A DNA stretch of 64,000 nt from CAXMMR01 sp965198995 (GCA_965198995.1 CBDAQG010000001.1:62001-126000), one strand, 5' to 3'; positions 28,201 through 35,887 are shown, counted from the first letter of the stretch. Notes: generated from the letters alone by a model not told the origin. Numbers and translations are program-made.

Positions 28201-31200
28201 CCATCCAGAACAACGACATCCTCGGCTACGCCCTGCCGATCACCGGCGGCACCCTGAACGCCAACGCCAGCGTGCCCGCGATCACCACGGGCGCGCCGGT
28301 GACGCTGGCCGCCGCGGTGACGGTCGCCGGCCAGTTCGTCGCCACCGGCGCCACCGGCCCGTTCGCGCTCGGCCAGATCATCCCCGCCGGCACCGTGCTG
28401 CCGGCCGGCACCACGCTCGGCGCCGGCGCCCGCCTGCCGCAGGCGGTCGCGATCAACGCCGTGACCTGGCCCGCCGGCGTGCCGCTCGCCGACTTCGCCG
28501 CCCCCGTCGGCCTGCTCGGCAACGTCACCGTGCCGGCCGGCGGCCTGCTCCCGGCCGGCAGCATCCTCGCCTTCGTCGGCACGCCGAACGAGCGCGCCGG
28601 CACCGCCGCCACTACCCCGCAGGGCGCGATCTTCGCCGACGCGGCGCTGCTGCCGGCCGGCTCGCTGTCCTGGTCGCTGCGTCTCGTGTCCGGCGCCAAC
28701 CTCGCCGGCGCTGACACCGAAGCGGTGCAGCCGGCGCTGACCCAGGCCGCCGCCAACATCCTCGCGCCGGCGGAAACACCGGGCGACATCGTGCTCGCCG
28801 ACCAGCATTACGGCGGCACGCTGCACAACCTGCCGTCCTACAGCGTGCTGCGCACCGGCACCGGCACGCTCGACCTGGTCGCCGCCGGCTCGGTCGTCGA
28901 GAGCACCCCGTTCGGCGTCTACACCGCCGGCGCGCAATCGCCCGACATCGCCGCCAGCGCCAACCTGCCGCGCCCCGCGACCGCGCTGGGCTCCTCCGCC
29001 ACCGACAGGCTCTACGCGACCCTCTCCACCGGGGTGAATTACCAGGCGAACTACCCGACCGGCGGCGGCGACGTCACCATTGCCGCCGGCCGCGACGTGC
29101 TGGGCGACATCACCCAGACCAGCGCCACCGCGCCCGGCAGCGACAACCTCGGCGACACGCTGTTCCGCCAGGCCGGCGGCGACGGCGAGGAGACCGCGGG
29201 CTGGATCAACTTCGGCACCTACGTGCTGCCGCTCAACGCCGCCGGCACCGTGTTCTCCACCCAGCCGGTGCTGACCGGCTTCACCGGCTTCGGCACCCTC
29301 GGCGGCGGCAATCTCACCGTCCGTGCCGGCGGCGATGCCGGGATGACGACCCGGCCCGGCATCCTCGGCGACACGCTGGACGGCCAGGGCCTCGACCTCG
29401 CCGTGCTCGGCACCACCAGGGTCGAGAACGGCCAGGTGATCCAGACCGGCGGCGGCGCGCTCACGCTCTCCGTCGCCGGCGCGATCAACGGTGTCAGCGA
29501 GGTTCCGCTGGCCAACAACCTGTATACGCCGTCGGAGGCGCCGCAGCTGACCGACGCCGTCTCCGGCACGCTGACCGACCTGCGCGGCAACATCACCGTT
29601 GCCGCCGGTGCGATCGGCCAGATTTATCAAGACACCGCGGATTACGGCCAGGCTGTCGCCGGCGACCCGCGCGTGGTCAGCCCGTTCACCGCCGACACCA
29701 TCAAGGCGGCGAGCGGCGGCTTCGTCGTCGCCCCGGGCGACGGCGCCGTGCGCATTACCACGCTCGGCACCCTGGTGCTGGGCGGCGCCGCCGACCCGAC
29801 GCGGGTCAGCGAGCAGCTCGCCTCGCCGCTCACCTACACCGCCAGCAATGGCGACGTGGTCACCGCCGGGACAGGCGGCAGCGCCTGGTTCAGCAGTTGG
29901 ACGGCCGGCACCGCGATCAGCCTGTTCTCCGCCGGCGGCACCGTCGTGCCGACGACAGCGCCGCAATCCTACATGCTGACCCAGGCCACCGGCGTCACCC
30001 AGCAGCTCGCCAACGACGCGCCGACCGACCTGCGCTTCGTCTACCCGCCGACGCTCACCGTCACCGCCGCCAACGGCAGCATCCTCTATGCCGGCCAGCC
30101 GGACAGCGCCCAGGCGCCGCAGCCTGAGGCGATCGAGCTCGCCCCCGCGCCCGCCGGCCAGCTCGCCCTGCTCGCCGGCGTCTCCGTCGTCGCCGACGCC
30201 CTGGCCAACGGCGGCGTGCCGCTGGCGATCGACATTTCCGGCGCCAACCCCACCAGCGAGCCGACCGCGCTCAATCCCGCCTGGTCGATCCCGATCGTCG
30301 GCGGCGCGCTGGTGACCGACACCGCGGCCAACTCGGATGCCGGGCCGGTGCCGCTCAGCGGCGTGTCGCTGCCGCTATTCGCCTTCGGCCCGGACACGCC
30401 GACCACCGACCTGCACGCGAACGATCCCCAGCCGGCCGAAATCTACGCCGCCACCGGCGACGTCATCGACCTGCAGACCGGCGAGCAGCTCAGCTTCTCA
30501 AACGCCAGCACGGTGCCCAGCCGCTACAGCGACGAGTCGCCGAGCCAATGGCTGATCGCCGCCAAGCCGGTCCAGGTCGAGGCCGGCAACGACATCGTCA
30601 GCCTCGGCGTGTCGCAGGCCGGCTCGGTCCCCGCCAACCGCACCGGCATCACCCAGCCCGGCGTTGGCTTCCGCGACACGCTGGACCCGGACGTCATCGC
30701 CGCTGGCAGCATCGTGCTGAACGACGCCACCGCCGACGTCTCGTTGGTCGCCGCCGGCCACGACGTGATCTACGCCAACCTGGAGGTCGCGGGTCCGGGC
30801 ACGCTGCAGGTGCAGGCCGGACGCAACCTCTACCAGGGCAGCCAGGGCGTGCTGGAGAGCATCGGCCCACAGCTCGACATCGGTCCGCTCACCCGCGGCA
30901 CCGGCGCCGGCATCACCGTGCTGACCGGGCTCGGCGCCGCGGGTCCGGACTACGCCGCCTTCGCCGAGGCCTACCTGAACGCCGACAACGTCGCCGATCC
31001 CAGCCTGCCGCTGCAGAGCCAGCCCGGGCGGGTGGTGCAGGACTACCTGCCGCAGCTCGTCAGCTTCCTCGCCGCCCAGGGCATCACGGCGAGCACGTCC
31101 ACCGCCCTCGCCGCGTTCGATGCGCTGCCGGCGACCACGCGCGATCAGTTCCTGCTCGGCGTCTACTTCAACGAGCTGAACGTCAGCGGCCTCGACTACA

Positions 31201-32066
31201 ACGACCCGAGCAGTCGCTTCTACCACTCCTACCTGGAGGGCCAGGCGGCGATCGGCACGCTGTTCCCGGCGGCGAGCCAGGCCACCGGCGCCCTCACCCT
31301 GTTCAGCTCGGTGCTGCCGGCCAGCACCGCGCTGAGCCAGCCCGCCCGCACCATCGATGGCGGCATCCGCACCGACGCCGGCGGCGCCATCACCGTGCTC
31401 GACCCCGGCGGCCAGACCGTCGTCGGCGTCGACGGCGTGACGCCGGGAGCGGACGCCGGCCTGCTCACCCAGGGCAGCGGCTCGATCGACGTCTACTCGG
31501 CAGGCAGCGTGCTGCTCGGCCAGAGCCGCATCCTCACCACCCTCGGCGGCAACGTGCTGATCTGGTCGAGCCAGGGCGACATCAACGCCGGACAGGGCGC
31601 CAAGACGACGGTCATCGTGCCGCCCGCCTCGGTCGTCTACGACAACTACGCCGACTTGACCCTCTCACCCACCGCGCCGAGCTCGGGCGCCGGCATCGGC
31701 ACCCTCGCCCCGGTCGCCGGCGTTTCGGCCGGCGACGTCAACCTGGTGGCCCCGGAAGGCGAGATCGACGCCGGCGAGGCCGGTATCCGCGCCTCCGGCA
31801 ACGCCAATCTCGCCGCCCTCGTCGTGGTCAACGCCGCCAACGTGCAGGTCGGCGGCCGCAGCACCGGCATCACCGTGACCACGGTGCCGAACGTGGCCGC
31901 GCTGGCCAGTGCCAACACCGCCGCCACCGCCGCCAGCCAGTCAGCCAACCTGCCCAGCGCGGCCAGCACCACGGTGCACGCCCAGCCGTCGCTGATCACC
32001 TACGAGGTTATCAGCGACGGCGAAGACAGCACCACTCCGGACGATCCGAAGCGGCGTAAGCGATAG
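19227..32066 (+). CDS. Giant filamentous-haemagglutinin-type (TpsA-like) exoprotein
   Basis: 4,279 residues from a GTG at 19,227. The signal peptide is about 1-25 (LLHLGVSLAALLGG, AVA before GPP). The TPS secretion domain covers about residues 130-300: NWSSFNVGRNTTLAFNQ at 152-168, WVALNRVT, and NRNGVIFG at 208-215, a variant of the conserved N-P-N-G-I. Thousands of residues of Ala/Gly/Thr-rich parallel beta-helix repeats follow. Near the C-terminus, segments such as IDGGIRTDAGGAITVLDPGG, SIDVYSAGSVLLGQSRI and GDINAGQGAKTT fit the DUF3739-type region of this family. The end is basic (KRRKR). Such proteins cross the outer membrane through a TpsB pore and act as adhesins; no tpsB lies in the window. 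The frame is uninterrupted. Confidence 0.9.
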   Translation: MSRPSLLHLGVSLAALLGGTRQAVAGPPVLSTGWLAGVAARQAGASGAAGLSTEPGSAATGIPSNQLSRVAQSLADMQRAAQAVASMTAIQQQARASALAAARAVPNGLAPRGLVVDPLLGFSGAKLPVASPAAAGRTTVTITQTGQQALLNWSSFNVGRNTTLAFNQSAGGAAANTWVALNRVTDPNAAPSRILGQITAPGQVYIINRNGVIFGGSAQVDVGALIASTADVSTTQFLDPTAGIFSQEVNGALEPAFAAAAGTVTVQPGARITTNTPLTAVDGGGFVLLMGSSVTNAGQITTPNGQTVLAAGHDFVLTPGAGTATGTVPTTRGIQVEAIPAPHSFVQAVENDGLITATTGDITLVGRTVTQSGVLASTTTVDQRGTIHLLTDAADVTANVTLSPGSVTVVQPDTADPTTALDTVRAGARSNSATDNATRITAGALPLDDQSSIADIQDQSRIEITSGGTVRFAGGSLTMAQAGQVAVSAGNAQAAATAADVTLATSSRILIDAGAAIDVSGLPDVTLPASVNQVGVNIQGFELRDAPVSRDSGGLASATATVDINQLLDAPATAAYPSDRLYTAGGLLEVSGEVANIGHTIGEWSTIGGTVTLSANAVIAQAGSTLNVAGGVEQIQSGTLPNTFLVASNGTIQNVNTASALLDYTGVYTGSTYAHPRWGVTQTFTTPLVAPSATYQAGYVVGRDAGQVVVSAPTAVLDATIDAGVVDGPLQSTARPASLPGGDPFLLGQTVVAAPGGLTVGRETAVGLSPTLYASDVVIGAPAQSTPSIDVPTVVAADTPRIATATSTLGTIGVGQVGALSLATPLPTAVLDTVTIEPAVLNAAGLGALTIATAGDVLVNAPLTLADGGALRIIAASTDIASTITARAGSLSVTNQYTTAANLTGASTPIVLPASGLGADITLESGVSLDLRGVFTNRELDPLDASGLAPSGLAYVNGGDVTLSSTAALNLRDGSVIDVSSGAAVTSTGGTLAGLGGDITLAADAAVGGVLAANPRTPVINATLRGFGVAGGGTLSITAPVIQISDNASDVSPPASLNTAGATLPVGTEPTLAELGVASPASSATSSGSVSSGSTPLLLPSTDHLSLAPSLFQQGFSSYVVNGTESVNVSPGLALRVTEPVYRFVDSTLSAPSGTAPAAALPVVLLPEYIDNNAAGTLVQRAGASLTLRSVLTTGEAATGGTVQLGRGSAISVDPSQSVTIEAAGQVTALGSITAPSGTISLLDDRYDSASGQTLQYVQGQSVWVGAGAVLDVAARASSGQDAYGRTIGVAPAGGSIILGGPGGLDANGDPISTAAAVIIRPGAVLDASGTSAVTDLLAGTSPVLSLAQLGQGQTVPKTPVTLDSNGGSITLRSQTGIYDDGTLLAAAGGPGGSGGALTIDTVAAPVFNPGNGPTFSEPNTLRVPREILVSQAAAASGLPDDLEPGATASPIPVGQTRISAAQGAAGGFDQLALTAGDAIVFQNNVQLAAGRSIALHTLAIGDSDPDGRVTVTAPYVLLDGVGEPNAGSGLVNFNPSSATSAPRSWAPSLQTGDGSLTVQAGTIDFADEVLFGINEPVGLVTDNGAAPIRGNDVAGFANARFDASGDIRFLGEVTTSASAAAVVSPGNLAFTAAELYPVTGAVTQVVAGYSVPPQPGAIDPATGSAAVIPAASTANQFLADGTIRLGRSTAAQPAGPLSAGGSLAFAAGVIEQGGVLLAPQGGLTLGAVGLVTAGSIDGGSLPDASSYTDTVALLPGSITSVSAAGLVIPYGGTADNVSYTENGAAVATTGPIAAPALALLGQAVRLQAGSLIDLAGGGTLTGAAFISGRGGSTDVLTTPTGALGSGIAAAQGLTLAADPVYAIVAGPQPLVATPAAAAGAATAYAGSTPATGEQIVIPAGVPGLPAGRYTLEPSNEALLPGGYRVELDPSQPLGLPGNVALTDGATQIRTTIGYVGTTVGTHLPILASITPGSVVRTESNYDETSYSSFAATEAGLFGNARPQLPADAKTLDLVIAAEVAATPTLAFTTAGSARLQPASGGYGATVNVVANGTPLDIVADGAALDPTHVSIAASALDALVAPVAARGGTLSTGAGARTLSPGADGGTLSPGAGGATLSPGAGGATLSIGGQEALSGSTVQFTPGYATLPVGSAITVASGARLAAPQVFLISSAAGGITIDAGGTIDTVGAGLPVDDATASGIVYSNVGAGLPPTVLAISNGALTTLPSSPAAAAPVNIASGATLRSSGTIDFLTAGDVGIGQDVRLGAAAIAFDVGTINIGSTAALNAASATLPTGVNLTQPVLAALLAGDPAAGVPALASLTLGATSAINLYGDVDLDTLNPATGRSSLQNFTLDTPAIEGIGGPGDTARITAGNLTWTRTAAAAPPVGPIFNGVAGPGYGTGALVIAAQTLVFGSPADSQPVSGLSQDRTIQGFSSVSLTAGTTISANGAGSLTLAAAPGAGPTSLTLATPLLTGAAGSTMRYAVGGPLAITGGGTVTDPGAAALGATLELDATSIADAGTVILPGGRLVAQATGNVALQAGSRTDLSGRSVSIFGQTEPAAGGALVLASTGGSVSEDAAATIDLSGAGTPSIAAAGGSLQATALAPGQTVALNGTIAAHGVNGGTTGGSLELAAATLSQPAFDSLNARLDAGGLTGARQFEIATGDLALNGVLRAGSVAVAVDAGSLQVNGTVDASGAAPGRITLAAGQNLTVAPGAVLDAAATTLHVDQYGQPIPALNAPGIALSTTAGTLTLQPGATIDLASADGVARGTLTLSAPRLPDGGVAASAPGPLALTGASSVALDAFTSYAPTAGIVTQTNLTAAGKVVNAGAIGLDQINAANRAYIAAAEPNGVLAAPDLAGLVDTGVFHFRPGVEIDGGAATGLAVVGDLDLVGLRYGPNANPAALGSGEPGTLVLRSAGSLAVYGSITDGFAPPPDGTTAATRNPDDDGWVLRNGVTDVDLVIPAGTPAPIVLRGAANATATSPTTIQNNDILGYALPITGGTLNANASVPAITTGAPVTLAAAVTVAGQFVATGATGPFALGQIIPAGTVLPAGTTLGAGARLPQAVAINAVTWPAGVPLADFAAPVGLLGNVTVPAGGLLPAGSILAFVGTPNERAGTAATTPQGAIFADAALLPAGSLSWSLRLVSGANLAGADTEAVQPALTQAAANILAPAETPGDIVLADQHYGGTLHNLPSYSVLRTGTGTLDLVAAGSVVESTPFGVYTAGAQSPDIAASANLPRPATALGSSATDRLYATLSTGVNYQANYPTGGGDVTIAAGRDVLGDITQTSATAPGSDNLGDTLFRQAGGDGEETAGWINFGTYVLPLNAAGTVFSTQPVLTGFTGFGTLGGGNLTVRAGGDAGMTTRPGILGDTLDGQGLDLAVLGTTRVENGQVIQTGGGALTLSVAGAINGVSEVPLANNLYTPSEAPQLTDAVSGTLTDLRGNITVAAGAIGQIYQDTADYGQAVAGDPRVVSPFTADTIKAASGGFVVAPGDGAVRITTLGTLVLGGAADPTRVSEQLASPLTYTASNGDVVTAGTGGSAWFSSWTAGTAISLFSAGGTVVPTTAPQSYMLTQATGVTQQLANDAPTDLRFVYPPTLTVTAANGSILYAGQPDSAQAPQPEAIELAPAPAGQLALLAGVSVVADALANGGVPLAIDISGANPTSEPTALNPAWSIPIVGGALVTDTAANSDAGPVPLSGVSLPLFAFGPDTPTTDLHANDPQPAEIYAATGDVIDLQTGEQLSFSNASTVPSRYSDESPSQWLIAAKPVQVEAGNDIVSLGVSQAGSVPANRTGITQPGVGFRDTLDPDVIAAGSIVLNDATADVSLVAAGHDVIYANLEVAGPGTLQVQAGRNLYQGSQGVLESIGPQLDIGPLTRGTGAGITVLTGLGAAGPDYAAFAEAYLNADNVADPSLPLQSQPGRVVQDYLPQLVSFLAAQGITASTSTALAAFDALPATTRDQFLLGVYFNELNVSGLDYNDPSSRFYHSYLEGQAAIGTLFPAASQATGALTLFSSVLPASTALSQPARTIDGGIRTDAGGAITVLDPGGQTVVGVDGVTPGADAGLLTQGSGSIDVYSAGSVLLGQSRILTTLGGNVLIWSSQGDINAGQGAKTTVIVPPASVVYDNYADLTLSPTAPSSGAGIGTLAPVAGVSAGDVNLVAPEGEIDAGEAGIRASGNANLAALVVVNAANVQVGGRSTGITVTTVPNVAALASANTAATAASQSANLPSAASTTVHAQPSLITYEVISDGEDSTTPDDPKRRKR
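25494..25614 (+). repeat. Tandem 27-30-bp repeat inside the adhesin gene
   Basis: About four to five direct units of ACGCTGTCGCCGGGCGCCGG type encode TLSPGAGGA / TLSPGADGG / TLSTGAGAR. The last two units are nearly identical in DNA, which suggests recent slippage. The unit length is a multiple of three, so copy-number change would keep the frame. Confidence 0.85.
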
Positions 32067-32071
32067 CGGAA

Positions 32072-32310
32072 GGAGAGCCAGGGGCTTTGCCCCTGGACCC
32101 CATTAAAGGCGGAGCCTTTAAAATCCGTTTTTTCATGACTCCACGGCAAGTACGTTGCGCGGGAGGCAGAACTTGGATGGCTTCGCCAAGTAAGGAAGGG
32201 GGTTGCGTGCTCTTACGGATGCGGGTCTGGGGGCGCCGCCCAGACCCGGAACCCATCGGACGCGTGCGATGGGCGCTCGGTCCAGGGCAGAGCCATGGTC
32301 TTCCTTTCTC
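32072..32310 (+). repeat. Composite palindromic intergenic repeat, copy D (fullest copy)
   Basis: Module 1 at 32,074-32,125 contains CCAGGGGCTTTGCCCCTGG and ATTAAAGGCGGAGCCTTTAA. Module 2 at 32,160-32,200 contains GGAGGCAGAACTTGGATGGC and TTCGCCAAGTAAGGAAGG. Module 3 at 32,215-32,305 contains GGATGCGGGTCTGGGGGCGC and CCAGGGCAGAGCCATGG. It fills the 269-base gap after the adhesin gene. The first palindrome may serve as the adhesin's terminator. Confidence 0.85.
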
Positions 32311-32335
32311 TCATCCGATCGGATGACGCCCTAGC

Positions 32336-33253
32336 ATGACCAACCCACCAGCCGCTCTCACCGCCTCCGGCTTGTTCGACGCCGCCTGGTATCGCGCCGA
32401 GAACCCTGACGTCGCGGCCGCCGGCCTCGACCCGGCAGCACATTTCCACAGCCAAGGCTGGCGCGAGGGTCGAAAGCCGAACGCCTATTTCGACACCGCC
32501 TTTTACCTCACGACCGCCGATGACGGCTGGCTCGACAATCCGGTCCTGCACTACCTCCATCGCGGCGAGGCGGCGGGCTTGCGGCCCTGCCATGACTTCG
32601 ATCCGGCCTGGTATCGCGCCCGCTACGGTCTTGCGGCCGGGCGCAACTGCCTGGCCGACTTCCTCGCCCGCCGGCACGCCGGCGCCGTCAGCCCGAATGC
32701 CGGCTTCGATGCGGCCTGGTATCAGCAAGCCTATCCGGACGTCGCCGCCCTCGGCGGCGATCCCTACCAGCACTACCGCATGACCGGGCGAGCGGAGCTG
32801 CGGCTGCCGCGGCCCCCGGCGCTGATCGTCAGCGAATCAACCCTGTTCGATGCCAGCTACTACCTGCTGAACGGCCACGACCTGCGTCGCGCCGGCGTCG
32901 ACCCGCTGGCGCATTACTGCAGCGCCGGCTGGCGGGAAGGCCGCAAGCCGAACCTGTATTTCGACCCCACATTCTACACCGCCTCGCCACCGTTGCTCGA
33001 CCCGTTGCTGCACTACATTCTCCACGGCGAGGCGGCCGGCCTCGCGCCGTGCGCCTGGTTCGCGCCAACCTGGTATCGCCAGACCTACGCCGTCGCGGCG
33101 CCGCTCGCCCACTTCCTCGCCCATCGCCGGAGCCAGCGCGTGTCGCCCAACCCCGACTTCGACCTCCCCGCCTACCTGGCGGAGCACGGCGCCAGGCTCG
33201 GCCCGAACAGAGACCCGTTCGCCGACCATCTCCGCCGCTCCGGCCGATGCTAG
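32336..33253 (+). CDS. Repeat protein of NPDV/'FD..WY' type, linked to surface glycans
   Basis: 305 residues made almost wholly of a repeating unit: LFDAAWYRAENPDVAAAGLD, then PLAHY...G..EGRKPN and YFD. There are six or more such units. Residues about 13-130 and 165-285 are a large internal duplication, since both halves contain the block GWREGRKPN.YFD, then LHY..HGEAAGL.PC, then WYR..Y, then ...SPN. Related units make up the N-terminus of the GT2-WbsX protein at 5,226. In other genomes such units precede glycosyltransferase or polysaccharide domains (family knowledge). No signal peptide or catalytic motif is visible here, so its role, perhaps glycan or protein binding, is open. The stop overlaps the next start (ATGCTAG). 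Confidence 0.75.
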   Translation: MTNPPAALTASGLFDAAWYRAENPDVAAAGLDPAAHFHSQGWREGRKPNAYFDTAFYLTTADDGWLDNPVLHYLHRGEAAGLRPCHDFDPAWYRARYGLAAGRNCLADFLARRHAGAVSPNAGFDAAWYQQAYPDVAALGGDPYQHYRMTGRAELRLPRPPALIVSESTLFDASYYLLNGHDLRRAGVDPLAHYCSAGWREGRKPNLYFDPTFYTASPPLLDPLLHYILHGEAAGLAPCAWFAPTWYRQTYAVAAPLAHFLAHRRSQRVSPNPDFDLPAYLAEHGARLGPNRDPFADHLRRSGRC

Positions 33254-33945
33254 CCGCGCGGGTGTCAGCCGCCAGGCGACACGGCCTCTGGCCCGTGCTG
33301 TGCCTGCTCTGCGCCTGCGCCGACGCGTCAGCGGTGCCGGCCGATCCTTTGCCGGTCGGCGACGCGTCCTACGGCAACACGCCGTCGGGCGTCGTCTTTC
33401 CCGCCATGGTCGATCATTTCCAGCGCCTCGACATCTTCCGCCAGGATCCGAAAGGGCAGTCCGTCAGCGTCGGCTACGCGCTCAATGACCCGGCCGGCAA
33501 CCTGACGGCCATCGTGCACGTCTACCCGGCAAAAATCGCCTCCGGCACCCTCGCCCTGTTCGACGCAGCACAGAACGCGACCAGCGAACGATCAAGGCCG
33601 GAGATCGCGGCGCTGCAGCGCGAGCTGGCCCGATTGCACCCCGCGCTGCGCGTGATGGCGCAGGACGACGCGTTCCTCGTGCAGGACGGCGTCGAGCAAA
33701 GCGGCCGCGAACTGGTCGTCTCGTTCGACAACACGACCACCGTGCGGCCGGAACGGACCGTCGTGGACGCCTATGCGTTCTGCTGCAGGGATCGCGACCG
33801 CGCCGTCGTCTACCGCTTCCAATACCCCCAGGCGATCGCCACCACCGCCAAGGACGCCATCGTGAGCTTCATGCGCGACCTGCCCTGGTCCGCCCCGCTA
33901 CACGACGCAGAGCCCCGTCGCGACACGCCGCCGATGCCGCATTAG
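33247..33945 (+). CDS. Exported protein of unknown function
   Basis: 232 residues from the ATG at 33,247, which overlaps the previous gene by 7 bases. The N-terminus (RRHGLWPVLCLLCACADASA) is a signal peptide, possibly lipoprotein-like given the Cys-rich L-C-A-C segment. The mature part has an alpha/beta look: FPAMVDHFQRLDIFRQDP, SVGYALNDPAGNLTAIVHVY, YRFQYPQAIATTAKDAIVSF. I do not recognise the family. Its neighbours are the NPDV-repeat protein upstream (coupled) and a convergent phosphatase downstream. Confidence 0.7.
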   Translation: MLAARVSAARRHGLWPVLCLLCACADASAVPADPLPVGDASYGNTPSGVVFPAMVDHFQRLDIFRQDPKGQSVSVGYALNDPAGNLTAIVHVYPAKIASGTLALFDAAQNATSERSRPEIAALQRELARLHPALRVMAQDDAFLVQDGVEQSGRELVVSFDNTTTVRPERTVVDAYAFCCRDRDRAVVYRFQYPQAIATTAKDAIVSFMRDLPWSAPLHDAEPRRDTPPMPH

Positions 33946-33951
33946 AGGTAA

Positions 33952-34005
33952 GGCAAGGCGAGGGGCTTTGCCCCTCGACCCCATTAAAGGCGAAGCCTTT
34001 AAAAT
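33952..34005 (+). repeat. Composite repeat, copy E (module 1 only)
   Basis: GCGAGGGGCTTTGCCCCTCG is followed by CCCCATTAAAGGCGAAGCC and TTTAAAATCC. It sits just past the stop at 33,945 and between two convergent genes, a natural place for a terminator. Modules 2 and 3 are absent. Confidence 0.8.
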
Positions 34006-34108
34006 CCATTTCGAAGGCGGAGTGAGTCAGGGTGCCGACTGCGCCACGCAGTTGGAAAGGCTCACGGTGGGAGAGCTCCGCCGTGCTGAGAGGTTCGAGA
34101 ACAGCCTC

Positions 34109-35887
34109 TTAGCTTTGGATCAGCTCAACCCTGCCGGCCGGCACCGTAAAGGTTGCAAGCTGCTGCAGCGTGCCGCCGGGAACCTTGATCGTGCTGGCGA
34201 CGCGATAGTCGCAGCGCAGCGCCTCCGGCGTGATCGTCAGCACGGCGTAGCCCCAGGTGCTGCCGTTCCAGAACTGAATGTGCGGGTTCTGCGACAGGAT
34301 CAACGGTTCCAGGCTGTCGGCCGGCAGGCCCAGCGCCGCCGCCTTGGTCACCGCGGCCGGCGCGGAGAGCGGCGCCGGCTTGTCGACGCCGGCATCGAGG
34401 TAATTGCCCGAGCTGATGGCGCCGACCATCAGCTCCACACCCACCGGCGGTTCAGTGGGATCGTCGAAATCACTGCGCAGGTAGCTTGCCAGATACAGAT
34501 GCGCATCGCCTGACAGCACGACGAAGTTCGCCGTCTTGGCATCACCGATGCCGCCCAGGATCTCGGCGCGCTCGGCCGGATAGCCGTCCCATTGGTCGAG
34601 GTCGAAGAACTCGCGCGTCGTCGCGTTGAGCAGGTACTGGCAGAGCATCACCTCGTTGGCCCACAGCTTCCAGGTCGCGGTTGAGCGCACCACCTTGTCG
34701 ATGAACCAGGCCTTCTGCGTGGCGCCGAGCATGGTGCGCGCCGGATCGGTGCGCTCAGCGCAGCCGGTGGTCTGATAGCGCTGATCCTCGATGTCGCCGC
34801 AGGGCGGCCCGTCGCGATAGAGCCGCTCGTCGGTGACGATAAGCTCCATCAATTGGCCAAACCTAAAGTTGCGATAGACCTGGATCGAGGTTTCCCAGTT
34901 CTTCGCCGGGTTGAACGTCACGTCGGCGAGGCCATGCTCGCTCCACGCCTTGTTGGCGGCCTGGCGCAGCGCCGGCTGCGGCGTCGTTGCCGTCAGCGGC
35001 GGCGTGTTGGTGTCCTCATGGTAGTCCTGGTGACAGTCGTTGTAGAACTCGTGGTCGTCCCACAGGGTAATCATCGCGAACTTCTCGTGCGTCGCCTGAA
35101 CGTCCGGATCGGCACGGTAGACTTGATACAGGTGGCGATAGTCGTCGAGCCCTTGCGGATATTGCGCCCCCGAAGGGTAGGGCGGCAGCACACGGACCGG
35201 CCCGCCACCCGGGCCGCCAACGCCGTCGTCGCGATACTCGTAGATGTAGTCACCAAGGTGCACGACGACGTCGACCTCCTCGTTCTCGGCGAGCAGTCGA
35301 TAGGCGGTGTAGTAGCCGTTGCTATAGTCCTGACAGACGACGTAGCCGACGCGGAGCGCCTGCAAGCGCTGGTTTGGCCGCGGCATCGTCTTGAAGCGCC
35401 CGGTGCGGCTGGCCACGCCCGCATGGACGAAGCGGTAGTAGTAGATCGTGAACGGCTCGAGGGCCGTGTGCGCCACCGGCAGTTTCACCGTGTTGTCATG
35501 GCTGGCCAGTATCGAGGCGACCCCTTCAAGCACCAGGCTGTCGGACGAGAAATCCGTGTCGGTCGCAATCTGCCAGGCAATCAGCGTGCCCGACCCGCTG
35601 GTCACTGCCGCCGGCGCCACGCGCGTCCAGAGGATGACGCCGTGCGGGTTCGGGTCGCCGGTGGCGACGCTCTGCGGGTAGGTCGCCGCTTGGTCGGCGG
35701 CCGTCGCGGCGAGGTTGACGATGAACAGCGCGTCTGGCCGGCCAGTGACGCCGATCGAGGATGCATCGGCAACGAAGGGCACCGGATTGGCGTAGGTCCC
35801 CGCAGCCGCCGCCTCGCCAAGCACCCCGGCCACCGTCCAGCCGACCGCGCCGCCGGCCAACGCCTTGATGAACCCACGCCGCTCCAT
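34109..35887 (-). CDS. phoD: PhoD-family alkaline phosphatase/phosphodiesterase, Tat-exported
   Basis: 592 residues from the ATG at 35,887; an ATG at 35,923 is possible but would put 12 residues before the Tat motif. The N-terminus MERRGFIKALAGGAVGWTVA is a twin-arginine signal (R-R-x-F-I-K). PhoD landmarks are PNPHGVILWTRVAP (N-terminal Fn-like domain), HLGDYIYEY, ITLWDDHEFYND (metal ligands), LIVTDERLYR and VVLSGDAHLYLASYLRSDF. PhoD enzymes are Ca/Fe-dependent phosphomonoesterases/diesterases that release phosphate from organic esters and wall polymers. A Pho-box candidate at 35,960-35,977 supports phosphate control. Confidence 0.92.
   Translation of the reverse strand: MERRGFIKALAGGAVGWTVAGVLGEAAAAGTYANPVPFVADASSIGVTGRPDALFIVNLAATAADQAATYPQSVATGDPNPHGVILWTRVAPAAVTSGSGTLIAWQIATDTDFSSDSLVLEGVASILASHDNTVKLPVAHTALEPFTIYYYRFVHAGVASRTGRFKTMPRPNQRLQALRVGYVVCQDYSNGYYTAYRLLAENEEVDVVVHLGDYIYEYRDDGVGGPGGGPVRVLPPYPSGAQYPQGLDDYRHLYQVYRADPDVQATHEKFAMITLWDDHEFYNDCHQDYHEDTNTPPLTATTPQPALRQAANKAWSEHGLADVTFNPAKNWETSIQVYRNFRFGQLMELIVTDERLYRDGPPCGDIEDQRYQTTGCAERTDPARTMLGATQKAWFIDKVVRSTATWKLWANEVMLCQYLLNATTREFFDLDQWDGYPAERAEILGGIGDAKTANFVVLSGDAHLYLASYLRSDFDDPTEPPVGVELMVGAISSGNYLDAGVDKPAPLSAPAAVTKAAALGLPADSLEPLILSQNPHIQFWNGSTWGYAVLTITPEALRCDYRVASTIKVPGGTLQQLATFTVPAGRVELIQS

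Noticed and set aside
19686..30000. Very long open frames on the minus strand opposite the adhesin (for example 19,686-21,914, 22,497-25,433, 27,393-29,966)
   Set aside because: They are Arg/Gly/Ala-rich, have no domain motifs and mirror the GC-biased codon positions of the adhesin. They are antisense shadows.
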